From an uncultured Prevotella sp. (lineage in GTDB: Bacteria; Bacteroidota; Bacteroidia; Bacteroidales; Bacteroidaceae), in contig CABVDL010000041.1 of assembly GCA_902497035.1 (NCBI GenBank), positions 1 through 21,592 of the forward strand: 21,592 nucleotides of DNA, in the 5' to 3' direction. Shown one piece after another: positions 1 through 6,743 of this stretch. The position numbers were made by a program, and so were the translations under genes. The stretch's first letter is position 1. Each line of letters begins with the position of its first letter. Under the pieces are notes generated by a model, which ran no database searches, was not told the origin of the DNA, and saw only the letters and a list, made by a program, of their open reading frames with translations.

Positions 1-21
1 CGCATGTCGGAATCGGCCTTA

Positions 22-53
22 TGTTGCGTTGTTGCGTTGTTGCGTTGTTGCGT
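22..53 (+). repeat. Tandem repeat, 4 x TGTTGCGT
   Basis: Four perfect head-to-tail copies of the 8-bp unit TGTTGCGT, with no spacers. The right arm has exactly four copies in mirror orientation (21553-21584). Equal copy number suggests recent duplication or gene conversion, because short tandem arrays normally drift. Confidence 0.95.
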
Positions 54-66
54 ATGGGAGGAGCTG

Positions 67-94
67 TGGGCAGCGGGCAGTGGGCAACGTGCAG
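67..94 (+). repeat. Degenerate 7-bp tandem repeat, 4 units
   Basis: Four consecutive 7-mers: TGGGCAG, CGGGCAG, TGGGCAA, CGTGCAG. The right arm has five units of the same family (21505-21539). One unit accounts for the 7-bp length difference between the arms, which points to slippage or unequal exchange by a whole unit. Confidence 0.85.
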
Positions 95-188
95 TCCCGT
101 CCTGCCAAACGATATACATACCTTGAACCAATAATAATTACACCCCCCACAGACCATAATTTCAGAAAAATGAGGTTTACGTCCTGCC

Positions 189-204
189 GTTAACAGATTT
201 TAAC
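189..204 (+). promoter_or_regulatory. Operator-like inverted repeat GTTAA-N6-TTAAC (left)
   Basis: The 16-mer GTTAACAGATTTTAAC has 5-bp inverted half-sites and is identical in both arms. It lies exactly 18 bp upstream of the -33 TTTG box here and also in front of the ABC-F gene. Fixed spacing and identity inside an otherwise diverged stretch fit a regulator binding site. The regulator is unknown and the function is inferred. Confidence 0.5.
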
Positions 205-222
205 TGCAATAGAGGCCTCGGA

Positions 223-254
223 TTTGGAAACGTGACAATTGTACAGTATCTTTG
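223..254 (+). promoter_or_regulatory. Distal promoter P1 of the ansA operon
   Basis: TTTG at 223-226, a 20-bp spacer, then TATCTTTG at 247-254. This is a full match to the Bacteroidota housekeeping promoter pattern (TTTG, about 19-21 bp, TAnnTTTG). The -33 box is the inner edge of the left repeat arm. The expected transcript start is around 260, leaving a leader of about 210 nt before ansA. The promoter at 21345-21376 has the same spacer length. Confidence 0.7.
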
Positions 255-470
255 CACCGTAAACAAGAAACGGGTCAAAGAGAGCAATTTCATGATACGG
301 CAGCGGCACACCCAGGCCCTCAGGGAATGCGGGAGCAGGGCAAGGGGCAGCACTGTTCGTCCGGAGAAACCTATTTTTTCAGCCAATTGCTTGCCAGTAC
401 GGGGAAAACTTGCTACATTTGCCAAAACAAACAACAGACCAACAAGAACGTTCACGTGAGAGCCATCAAT
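255..470 (+). other. Leader region upstream of ansA with a possible small ORF
   Basis: About 215 nt lie between promoter P1 and the ansA start. One feature is a possible small frame at 292-459: ATG, 55 codons and a stop, rich in Arg and Lys, with an AAAGAGAG purine tract ending 7 nt before the ATG. It overlaps the second promoter, and I see no protein family in it. A frame open from 252 also runs into ansA in phase, but its product resembles no asparaginase N-terminus. The region may be a plain leader, a leader peptide or a small RNA. Sequence alone does not decide. Confidence 0.35.
390..421 (+). promoter_or_regulatory. ansA: Proximal promoter P2 of ansA
   Basis: CTTG at 390-393, a 20-bp spacer and TACATTTG at 414-421 fit the Bacteroidota promoter pattern with one mismatch in the -33 box. 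The transcript would start near 428, about 43 nt before the ansA ATG. It would make ansA independent of the repeat-borne promoter P1. Confidence 0.55.
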
Positions 471-1508
471 ATGAACAACGTATTGCTTATATACACCGGA
501 GGCACCATAGGCATGGGACAAAACCCAAGGACCGGGGCCCTGGAGCCGCTCGACTTCAACCATCTCGAAGACTCCATGCCTGAGTTTAAGCTCATCAGCA
601 CGCATATCGACGTCTATCAGTTCAGCCAGCCCATCGACTCTAGCGACATGCAGCCGAAAGACTGGGCACAGATGGTGCGCATCATAACAGCAAACTACGA
701 CGCCTACGACGGGTTCGTCATCCTCCACGGCACCGACACCATGGCCTACACGGCATCAGCACTGTCGTTCATGCTGGAAAATCTCACCAAGCCCGTCATA
801 CTCACCGGCTCACAGCTCCCCATCGGACAGCTGCGCACCGACGGCAAGGAGAACCTCATCACGAGCATAGAGCTGGCCACACAGAAAGACGAAGAGGGCC
901 ATGCGCGCATCCCCGAGGTTTGCATCTATTTCAGCGGCCATCTGCTGCGCGGCAACCGCTCCACCAAGATCAACGCCGACGGCTTCTACGCTTTCGACAG
1001 CTTCAATTATCCCCACCTGTGCGAGGCCGGCGTGAGCTTCACCTTTCACAGCCACCATATCCTCTCGCCCCATTTCGACAAGCCGATGACACCTCACTTC
1101 ACGCTCAATCCAAACGTAGCCGTGTTCAGCCTGTTTCCCGGCATCCAGGAGAAAATAGTGCGGTCCATTCTGCACGCGCGCGAGCTACGGGGCATCGTGC
1201 TGCGCACATTCGGCAGCGGCAACGCTCCCAGGAGCCAGTGGCTTACCCACCTGCTCAAGGAGGCGGCCGAGCGCGGCGTAGTCATTGTCAACATCAGCCA
1301 GTGCGTGGCCGGCTCAGTGGTGATGGACCGCTACGACACCGGCTATCAGCTGAAGCATACGGGCGTCATCTCAGGTCTCGACAGCACCGTGGAGGCTGCC
1401 ATCACCAAGCTGATGTTCCTCCTGGCGCAACACAACGATCCCAACGTGGTGAGGAGCATGATGACGCAGTCGCTCGCAGGGGAGATCACAACGACAGACA
1501 ACAAATAG
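471..1508 (+). CDS. ansA: Type I (cytoplasmic) L-asparaginase
   Basis: Hydrolyses L-asparagine to aspartate and ammonia. The 345-residue product matches the usual length of cytoplasmic asparaginases (about 340) and has no signal peptide. The nucleophile motif YTGGTIGM lies at residues 8-15 (Thr12). The second catalytic motif HGTDTMAYT contains Thr88-Asp89, and the conserved Lys166 sits in RGNRSTK. An in-frame ATG at 252 would add 73 residues unlike the family, so the start at 471 is preferred; it directly precedes MNNVLLIYTGG and lies downstream of promoter P2. The gene is followed after 6 nt by uvrA, implying co-transcription. The family and activity are well supported; isoform-specific regulation is not visible. 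Confidence 0.95.
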   Translation: MNNVLLIYTGGTIGMGQNPRTGALEPLDFNHLEDSMPEFKLISTHIDVYQFSQPIDSSDMQPKDWAQMVRIITANYDAYDGFVILHGTDTMAYTASALSFMLENLTKPVILTGSQLPIGQLRTDGKENLITSIELATQKDEEGHARIPEVCIYFSGHLLRGNRSTKINADGFYAFDSFNYPHLCEAGVSFTFHSHHILSPHFDKPMTPHFTLNPNVAVFSLFPGIQEKIVRSILHARELRGIVLRTFGSGNAPRSQWLTHLLKEAAERGVVIVNISQCVAGSVVMDRYDTGYQLKHTGVISGLDSTVEAAITKLMFLLAQHNDPNVVRSMMTQSLAGEITTTDNK

Positions 1509-1514
1509 CAGACA

Positions 1515-4355
1515 ATGGAAAAATATATTGAGATAAAAGGAGCCAGGGTCAACAACCTGAAAGATATCAGCCTGAGGATACCACGCGACAAGCTCGTCGT
1601 CGTCACGGGCGTGTCGGGCTCGGGCAAGTCATCACTGGCTTTCGACACCCTTTACGCCGAGGGTCAGCGCCGCTATGTGGAAAGCCTGTCGAGCTATGCC
1701 CGGCAGTTTCTCGGCCGCATGAAGAAGCCAGAGTGCGACTACATCAAGGGACTGCCGCCCGCCATCGCCATCGAGCAGAAGGTGGCCTCACGCAATCCGC
1801 GCTCCACCGTGGGCACGGCCACCGAGATATACGACTACCTGCGCATGCTCTTTGCCCGCATCGGCCACACCTACTCGCCCGTCTCCGGGCAGGAGGTGAG
1901 AAAGCAGTCGGCTGAGGACGTGGTGGCAAAGGCGCTGACGTTCAGTCCCGGCACCCGCTTCATGGTGCTGGCGCCCATCGTGCCTTCTGGCGACCGCACC
2001 ACGCTGCAGCAGCTGGGCACTTACCTACAGGAGGGCTACACACGCCTCATGACGGGCGGAGAGGTGAGACGCATCGAGGACTTCGGACCCGACAACAGCG
2101 ACAGCCTGCCTGCCGACGACCTTTGGCTCGTCATCGACCGCATGAGCGTCTCCGCGGAGAAAGATGCCGTGTCAAGGCTTACCGACTCTACTGAGACCGC
2201 CCTGTATGAGGGACACGGCGCATGCCGGCTCGTCTTCCTGCCATCGAACATCTCCTTCGACTTCTCGTCGCGCTTTGAAGCCGACGGCATGGTGTTTGAG
2301 GAGCCCAACGACAACATGTTCTCGTTCAACTCGCCGGCCGGCGCCTGCCCCACGTGCGAGGGCTTCGGCAGCATCATCGGCATAGACGAGCGGCTGGTCA
2401 TCCCCAACTCCACGCTCTCGGTATATGAGGGTTGCGTGCAGTGCTGGCACGGCGACAAGATGAAGATGTGGCAGGACGAGTTCTGCCGACGCGCGGCCAC
2501 CGTCAACTTCCCCATCTTCAAGCCTTATTTCCAGCTGACGCAAAAAGAGAAAGACCTGCTGTGGCACGGGCTGCCCTCCGACAGGCGGAAGGACGGCAAG
2601 CTGCGCGCCGACGCCGTATGCATCGACGCTTTCTTCAACATGGTGAAGGACAACATGTACAAGATACAGTACCGCGTGATGATGAGCCGTTACCGCGGCC
2701 GCACCGTCTGTCCCGACTGCCACGGCACGCGCCTCAAGAAAGAGGCCACGTGGGTAAAGGTTGGCGGACGCGCCATCACCGACCTGGTGGAGATGCCCGT
2801 TGACAAGCTCAAGGAATGGTTTGACCACGCAGAGCTATCCGAGCATGAGCAGCACGTGGCCAAGCGCCTGCTGACGGAGATAAGGTCGCGGCTGGGCTTC
2901 CTCTGCGACGTGGGACTGGGCTATCTCACGCTCTCACGCCAGGCCACCACGCTGTCAGGCGGCGAGAGCCAGCGCGCCAGGCTCACCACGTCGCTCGGCT
3001 CACCCCTCGTCGGCAGCCTGTATATTCTTGACGAGCCAAGCATCGGCCTCCACAGCCGCGACACCGACCGCCTCATCCGGGTGCTGCGCGAGCTGCAGCA
3101 GCAGGGCAACACAGTCATTGTGGTGGAGCACGACGAGGAAATCATGCGGGCTGCCGACTGGCTCATCGACATCGGACCCGACGCCGGACGGCATGGCGGC
3201 GAGATAGTCTATGAGGGACCCGTGCCACAATCCATCAGGGAAGGCGGCAGCGACTGCCAGCAGCTGCTCAGCCAGTGGCCGGACAGCTACACGCTGAAAT
3301 ACCTCACCCATAAGGAGCAGATTGCCGTCCCAACGTCGCGGCGGCAATGGAACAGGCACATCGTGCTGCGCGGATGCCGGATGAACAACCTCAAGAACGT
3401 TGACTTTGAACTGCCGCTCAACGTGCTAACCGCCGTCACGGGCGTCTCAGGCTCGGGCAAGTCGAGCCTTGTCCACGGCATCCTCTATCCCGCGCTCAAG
3501 CGCAAGATGAACGAGGCGGCAGAGCTTCCCGGAGAATATCTCGCGCTGGAGGGCGACTGGACCGACATCAAGCACGTGGAATTTGTCGACCAGAACCCCA
3601 TAGGCAAGAGCACGCGCTCCAATCCCGCCACCTACCTTAAGGCCTACGACGCCATACGCCAGCTCTTCGCCGAGCAGCCATTAGCCAAGCAGCTCGGCTT
3701 CACGCCGCAGTATTTCTCATTCAATGCCGAGGGCGGGCGATGCGAGGAGTGCAAGGGAGCGGGCGTCATCACGGTGGAGATGCAGTTCATGGCCGACATC
3801 ACGCTCACCTGCGAGGCCTGTCACGGAAAGCGGTTTAAGAAAGAGGTACTCGACGTTCGGTTTGAGGGGAAAAACATCGACGACGTGCTTAACATGACCG
3901 TTGACGAGGCCATAGAGTTCTTCTCAGCCCATAAGCAGAAAACTATCGTCAACCGCCTGCGCCCTCTCTCAGACGTCGGACTGGGCTATATTCAGCTTGG
4001 GCAGAGCTCGTCGACGCTTTCGGGAGGAGAAAACCAGCGCGTAAAGCTGGCTTATTTCATCGGCCAGGAGCAGCAGGCCCCTACCTTATTTATATTTGAC
4101 GAGCCGACGACCGGCCTCCATTTCCACGACATCGAGCGGCTGCTGAGGTCGTTTGACGCACTGCTGCAGCGTGGCCACACCGTGCTGGTCATCGAGCACA
4201 ACATGGAGGTCATCAAATGCGCCGACTGGGTGGTTGACCTCGGACCCGACGGCGGCAATGCCGGCGGCAACATAGTGGCCTCGGGAACGCCTGAGCAGAT
4301 AGCCAAAGACAGCAACAGCATCACGGGCCACTATCTCAGGGAACGGCTACAATGA
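1515..4355 (+). CDS. uvrA: UvrABC excision repair damage-recognition ATPase UvrA
   Basis: UvrA dimers scan DNA for bulky lesions and load UvrB for nucleotide excision repair. The 946-residue length is normal. Two ABC modules are visible: Walker A GVSGSGKSS at about 32-40 and again at about 643-651, signatures LSGGESQR from 480 and LSGGENQR from 835, and DEPSIGLH and DEPTTGLH after them. The C-terminal zinc module is complete (C743, C746, C766, C769, with 19 residues between pairs). In the N-terminal zinc module only C278-PT-C281 remains. The position of the partner CxxC pair, 19 residues upstream, reads E255-A-D-G258. I recall this as a feature of Bacteroidota UvrA but cannot verify it here. 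The stop overlaps the start of the next gene (ATGA). Confidence 0.97.
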   Translation: MEKYIEIKGARVNNLKDISLRIPRDKLVVVTGVSGSGKSSLAFDTLYAEGQRRYVESLSSYARQFLGRMKKPECDYIKGLPPAIAIEQKVASRNPRSTVGTATEIYDYLRMLFARIGHTYSPVSGQEVRKQSAEDVVAKALTFSPGTRFMVLAPIVPSGDRTTLQQLGTYLQEGYTRLMTGGEVRRIEDFGPDNSDSLPADDLWLVIDRMSVSAEKDAVSRLTDSTETALYEGHGACRLVFLPSNISFDFSSRFEADGMVFEEPNDNMFSFNSPAGACPTCEGFGSIIGIDERLVIPNSTLSVYEGCVQCWHGDKMKMWQDEFCRRAATVNFPIFKPYFQLTQKEKDLLWHGLPSDRRKDGKLRADAVCIDAFFNMVKDNMYKIQYRVMMSRYRGRTVCPDCHGTRLKKEATWVKVGGRAITDLVEMPVDKLKEWFDHAELSEHEQHVAKRLLTEIRSRLGFLCDVGLGYLTLSRQATTLSGGESQRARLTTSLGSPLVGSLYILDEPSIGLHSRDTDRLIRVLRELQQQGNTVIVVEHDEEIMRAADWLIDIGPDAGRHGGEIVYEGPVPQSIREGGSDCQQLLSQWPDSYTLKYLTHKEQIAVPTSRRQWNRHIVLRGCRMNNLKNVDFELPLNVLTAVTGVSGSGKSSLVHGILYPALKRKMNEAAELPGEYLALEGDWTDIKHVEFVDQNPIGKSTRSNPATYLKAYDAIRQLFAEQPLAKQLGFTPQYFSFNAEGGRCEECKGAGVITVEMQFMADITLTCEACHGKRFKKEVLDVRFEGKNIDDVLNMTVDEAIEFFSAHKQKTIVNRLRPLSDVGLGYIQLGQSSSTLSGGENQRVKLAYFIGQEQQAPTLFIFDEPTTGLHFHDIERLLRSFDALLQRGHTVLVIEHNMEVIKCADWVVDLGPDGGNAGGNIVASGTPEQIAKDSNSITGHYLRERLQ

Positions 4356-5257
4356 CGACGCTCTCCATTCTCCTGCCCACCTACAACGACGACTGCACCG
4401 CGCTGGTCAAGGCCTTAGCCCGGCAGGCCGGACACATCGACGGACTGCAATGGGAGCTCATCGTGGCCGACGATGTTTCCACAGACCGGCGCGTCGTCGA
4501 GGCCAACCGCTCCATCGCGCAGCTGCCCCACTGCCAGTATCTGCCCAAGCCTACCAACGACGGGCGCGCGGCCATCCGCAACTTTCTCGTCAGCCACGCC
4601 AAGGGGCAATGGCTGCTGCTCATCGACGCCGACCTCACCATCGTCGATAGTCAGCTGCTTCGCCACTACGCAGAGGCCATCGGCTCAGCCGACATCGTCT
4701 GCGGCGGCTACCGCGTGACACCTGGACCCAACGGAAACCTGCGCTACCGCTACGAATGGAAGACCAGGCACCTGCAGCAGGCCGGATACCGCAGCCGCCA
4801 TCCGTGGGCCAACTTCAAGGTGAGCAACACCCTGTTTCGCCGTGAGGTGCTGCTCAGCCATCCCTTCGACGAGCATTTTCAAAAATACGGCTATGAAGAC
4901 GTGCTGTTGGGCAGGCAACTCGAAAAGGCAGGCTGTTCCATCCGGCACATCGACGCGCCCGTGGGCTTCTCCCGCTTCGAGCCCAACGGCAGCTTTCTTG
5001 GCAAGACACTGGAGGCAATGGACACCCTATGCGAATTCCGCAGCGAGCTGGCCGGGCTATCTCCGCTCCTGCGACTGGCCGACAGGCTCAGCGGCACCTG
5101 GATTGGCGGCCTGATGAGACGGCGCTTCAGCCGACGTGAAAGCCAATGGCGGCGCAATCTGCTGTCAGACAACCCATCGCTGCTACTGTTCAGACTGTAT
5201 AAATTAGGCTATCTGCTCACTCGGCTGCCGTCTTCCGTACCCGAGGCAAGGCCTTGA
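4352..5257 (+). CDS. Family 2 glycosyltransferase
   Basis: A GT-A fold transferase of 301 residues, expected to move a sugar from a nucleotide donor onto an envelope glycan or similar acceptor. The N-terminus LSILLPTYND (about 4-13) is the classic GT2 start. A metal-binding DAD triad lies at 92-94 after LLLI. A later KYGYEDVLLGRQL segment holds the ED catalytic-base region. No membrane segment is evident, so it is probably cytoplasmic or peripheral. The start codon overlaps the uvrA stop by 4 bp, suggesting translational coupling with a gene of unrelated function. The last 41 bp overlap the convergent lipoprotein gene. The acceptor and donor cannot be told. Confidence 0.88.
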   Translation: MTTLSILLPTYNDDCTALVKALARQAGHIDGLQWELIVADDVSTDRRVVEANRSIAQLPHCQYLPKPTNDGRAAIRNFLVSHAKGQWLLLIDADLTIVDSQLLRHYAEAIGSADIVCGGYRVTPGPNGNLRYRYEWKTRHLQQAGYRSRHPWANFKVSNTLFRREVLLSHPFDEHFQKYGYEDVLLGRQLEKAGCSIRHIDAPVGFSRFEPNGSFLGKTLEAMDTLCEFRSELAGLSPLLRLADRLSGTWIGGLMRRRFSRRESQWRRNLLSDNPSLLLFRLYKLGYLLTRLPSSVPEARP

Positions 5258-5687
5258 GGCTGACTTTCCACTTATCGTTGGCAAACACCACCGGCAACCG
5301 GCACACGGCCTCATCCACCAGATGGCTCGGACGGCCTATGGTGTCCATGGCCAGAAAATGGCTTACGGCAACCGTGACAACAGCCAATGTGTCGGCATCG
5401 GAGTAGTCAACGGATTGGATTTTGCAACCGGCCCCCTCGGCCATGGCGCGCAACGAGTCGATATCCTCCTGGGTCACCTGGGAGGCCGCATAATGCAGCC
5501 ATCGCCCAGAAGCGGGCGTAACATGGGGCAAGGCCTTTTGAAACTGCCAATTAAAATACGCCTCGGCAAACGAGTCAACCGTCTCCCTCATCTGATCCTC
5601 GTCGCCCTTGTGGCACGCAGACAGGCCGCATACAAGCAAAAACAGAAAAACAAAAGCGCCGCAGGCGTTGAAAAGGCGTATTCTCAT
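5217..5687 (-). CDS. Small predicted lipoprotein of unknown function
   Basis: A product of 156 residues starting MRIRLFNACG. It has a hydrophobic signal segment (about 5-24) and a lipobox L22-S-A-C25, so it should be lipidated at Cys25 and membrane-anchored. The mature part, with EAYFNWQFQKALPHVTPAS and later alternating strands, resembles small NTF2-like or DUF4878-like Bacteroidota lipoproteins. This resemblance is weak and I do not assign a function. An upstream in-frame ATG at 5774 would add 29 residues before the signal peptide and place the start beyond the -7 box at 5721-5728, so 5687 is chosen. It is a single gene, convergent with and overlapping the glycosyltransferase by 41 bp. Confidence 0.8.
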   Translation of the reverse strand: MRIRLFNACGAFVFLFLLVCGLSACHKGDEDQMRETVDSFAEAYFNWQFQKALPHVTPASGRWLHYAASQVTQEDIDSLRAMAEGAGCKIQSVDYSDADTLAVVTVAVSHFLAMDTIGRPSHLVDEAVCRLPVVFANDKWKVSLKALPRVRKTAAE

Positions 5688-5720
5688 TGGGTGAATTCTT
5701 ATAAATCGACAGATACAATG

Positions 5721-5728
5721 CAAAGTTA
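5721..5728 (-). promoter_or_regulatory. -7 box for the lipoprotein gene
   Basis: On the minus strand this reads TAACTTTG, a full match to TAnnTTTG, about 34 bp upstream of the lipoprotein ATG at 5687. A minus-strand TTTG at 5754-5757 is 25 bp away, longer than the usual spacer, so the -33 element is uncertain. Confidence 0.5.
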
Positions 5729-5773
5729 AACATTTTTGTACATACGCAACTGACAAATGTGGATTGTTTTTCA

Positions 5774-5781
5774 TAACTTTG
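5774..5781 (+). promoter_or_regulatory. -7 box for the metallo-hydrolase gene
   Basis: TAACTTTG matches TAnnTTTG and lies 19 bp before the ATG at 5801, giving a very short leader. No TTTG is found at the expected -33 distance. It is identical to the divergent -7 box at 5721-5728. Confidence 0.45.
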
Positions 5782-5800
5782 TAGAAAAATAAACCATATA

Positions 5801-6616
5801 ATGCTACATTTTGTTTCGTTTGGGAGTGGTAGCAGTGGGAACTGCAGCCTACTCTATACCGATGACGAGATGCTCATCCTCGACGCCGGTGTGGGCGTGC
5901 GCCTGCTGAAGAAGCACCTGAAGAGCTATGGCCTGTCCATACGCGACGCCTTGGGCATTCTCATCACCCACGACCATGCTGACCACGTGCGCTCAGTGGG
6001 CTGCCTGAGCCACGACTACGGCCTGCCGGTCTATACCACGGTCGGCGCACACGAGGGAATAAACAAGAACTGGAGCGTAAGAAAGAAAATTGAGCCAGGC
6101 CTCGTAAAAGTCATCGAGAAAGGCACGTCGCTCAAGCTCGGAGAGTTTGTCATCACGCCTTTCGGCATACCCCACGACAGCACCGACAACGTGGGCTACC
6201 GCATCGTCTATGGCAACATCGTCTTTGTGCTGATGACCGACATAGGCCATCTCACTGACGAGATGAAGTCTTTCATCGCCGAGGCAAACTACCTCGTCAT
6301 CGAGGCCGACTACGAGCTTCAGATGCTGGAGGCCGGCCCCTATCCGCAACATCTCAAGACCCGCATTGCCGGGCCCTATGGACACCAGAGCAACACCGAG
6401 TGCGCAGAGGCCATCTACAAGTATGCCACGCCCAACCTGAGGCATGTCTGGCTCTGCCATCTGAGCGACGAGAACAATCACCCGGACCTTGCCGCCAAGA
6501 CCGTGAAGCAACTCCTGCGCAGCCACGGCATCGTGGCCGGCAACGAGAAAGGCGCCGACTTTGCCATCGACGTGCTAAAGAGAAAGACACCGTCGGAAAT
6601 ATTCGACCTGGAATAG
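5801..6616 (+). CDS. WalJ/YycJ-type metallo-beta-lactamase-fold hydrolase
   Basis: A 271-residue metallo-hydrolase of the YycJ/VicX/WalJ group, whose studied members are linked to DNA exonuclease activity and chromosome maintenance. The opening FGSGSSGNC (about 7-15) is characteristic of this group. The metal-binding motif THDHADH places H57, D59-type and H62 ligands at residues 57-62. Further metal ligands are likely in FGIPHDS, LMTDIGH and WLCHLS. There is no signal peptide, so it is cytoplasmic. In Firmicutes the family sits beside the WalRK two-component genes; no such neighbours occur here, and it appears to be monocistronic with its own promoter. The family call is firm. The DNA substrate is by analogy. 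Confidence 0.88.
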   Translation: MLHFVSFGSGSSGNCSLLYTDDEMLILDAGVGVRLLKKHLKSYGLSIRDALGILITHDHADHVRSVGCLSHDYGLPVYTTVGAHEGINKNWSVRKKIEPGLVKVIEKGTSLKLGEFVITPFGIPHDSTDNVGYRIVYGNIVFVLMTDIGHLTDEMKSFIAEANYLVIEADYELQMLEAGPYPQHLKTRIAGPYGHQSNTECAEAIYKYATPNLRHVWLCHLSDENNHPDLAAKTVKQLLRSHGIVAGNEKGADFAIDVLKRKTPSEIFDLE

Positions 6617-6653
6617 CGCTGAGCAGAAATGTAGCGTTGACCGCCACGGAGAT

Positions 6654-6688
6654 AAAGGCCTGACCAATAAAAGCGGCCCTTTTCTTTC
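6654..6688 (+). terminator. Possible weak terminator after the metallo-hydrolase gene
   Basis: AAAGGCC at 6654-6660 can pair with GGCCCTTT at 6675-6682 with one bulged C and a 14-nt loop. A pyrimidine-rich TTCTTTC follows. The stem is short and imperfect, and it overlaps the expected -33 area of the his promoter. Confidence 0.25.
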
Positions 6689-6715
6689 AACTTTCAATTA
6701 TATTGCGTAAATTTG
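6685..6715 (+). promoter_or_regulatory. Promoter of the hisH gene cluster
   Basis: TAAATTTG at 6708-6715 is a full -7 match. TTTC at 6685-6688, 19 bp upstream, is a one-mismatch -33 box. The start of hisH is 28 bp downstream. It is the only convincing promoter seen for the ten-gene run to 17318. No his leader peptide (a run of His codons) is visible in the short leader, so classical his attenuation is unlikely. Confidence 0.6.
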
Positions 6716-6743
6716 CAGCAAAATAACAGAGCGTAACGACAAG

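Larger units (their letters stand above)
14..226 (+). repeat. Left arm of a ~215-bp imperfect inverted repeat
   Basis: This segment, read on the + strand, matches the reverse complement of 21373-21592. By hand alignment, 192 alignable positions contain about 13 mismatches (about 93% identity). A short variable stretch at 65-73 is 7 bp longer in the other arm. In order inwards it holds an 8-bp tandem repeat, a 7-bp tandem repeat, a 45-bp core identical in both arms (96-140), a C-run flanked by AT-rich half-sites, a 16-bp inverted repeat and a promoter -33 box. It carries no conserved reading frame, because the 7-bp length difference shifts the frame between arms. Bases 1-13 lie outside the shared region. 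I infer a dispersed intergenic element rather than a gene. Confidence 0.93.

Noticed and set aside
22..53. CRISPR array
   Set aside because: The units are 8 bp and directly adjacent, without spacers, and there are no cas genes.
21..134. Short protein encoded by the repeat (ATG at 21, starting MLRCCVV)
   Set aside because: The 7-bp length difference between arms changes the frame after the first 8-mer array, so the peptide is not conserved between copies. Composition simply follows the tandem units.
14..226. Insertion sequence or transposase remnant
   Set aside because: There is no transposase-like frame, no terminal inverted repeats within a single arm, and no target-site duplication that can be assessed, because the outer flank is only 13 bp. 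A small non-autonomous element remains possible but unproven.
252..470. N-terminal extension of asparaginase from the ATG at 252
   Set aside because: The 73 extra residues resemble no asparaginase N-terminus, and promoter P2 lies inside them. The ATG at 471 gives the normal family length.
2172..2828. Minus-strand ORF of 218 codons inside uvrA
   Set aside because: It lies wholly within conserved UvrA coding sequence and shows only shadow-frame composition.
5688..5774. Upstream start of the lipoprotein gene at 5774
   Set aside because: It would put 29 residues before the signal peptide and disable export; the start would also precede the -7 box at 5721-5728.
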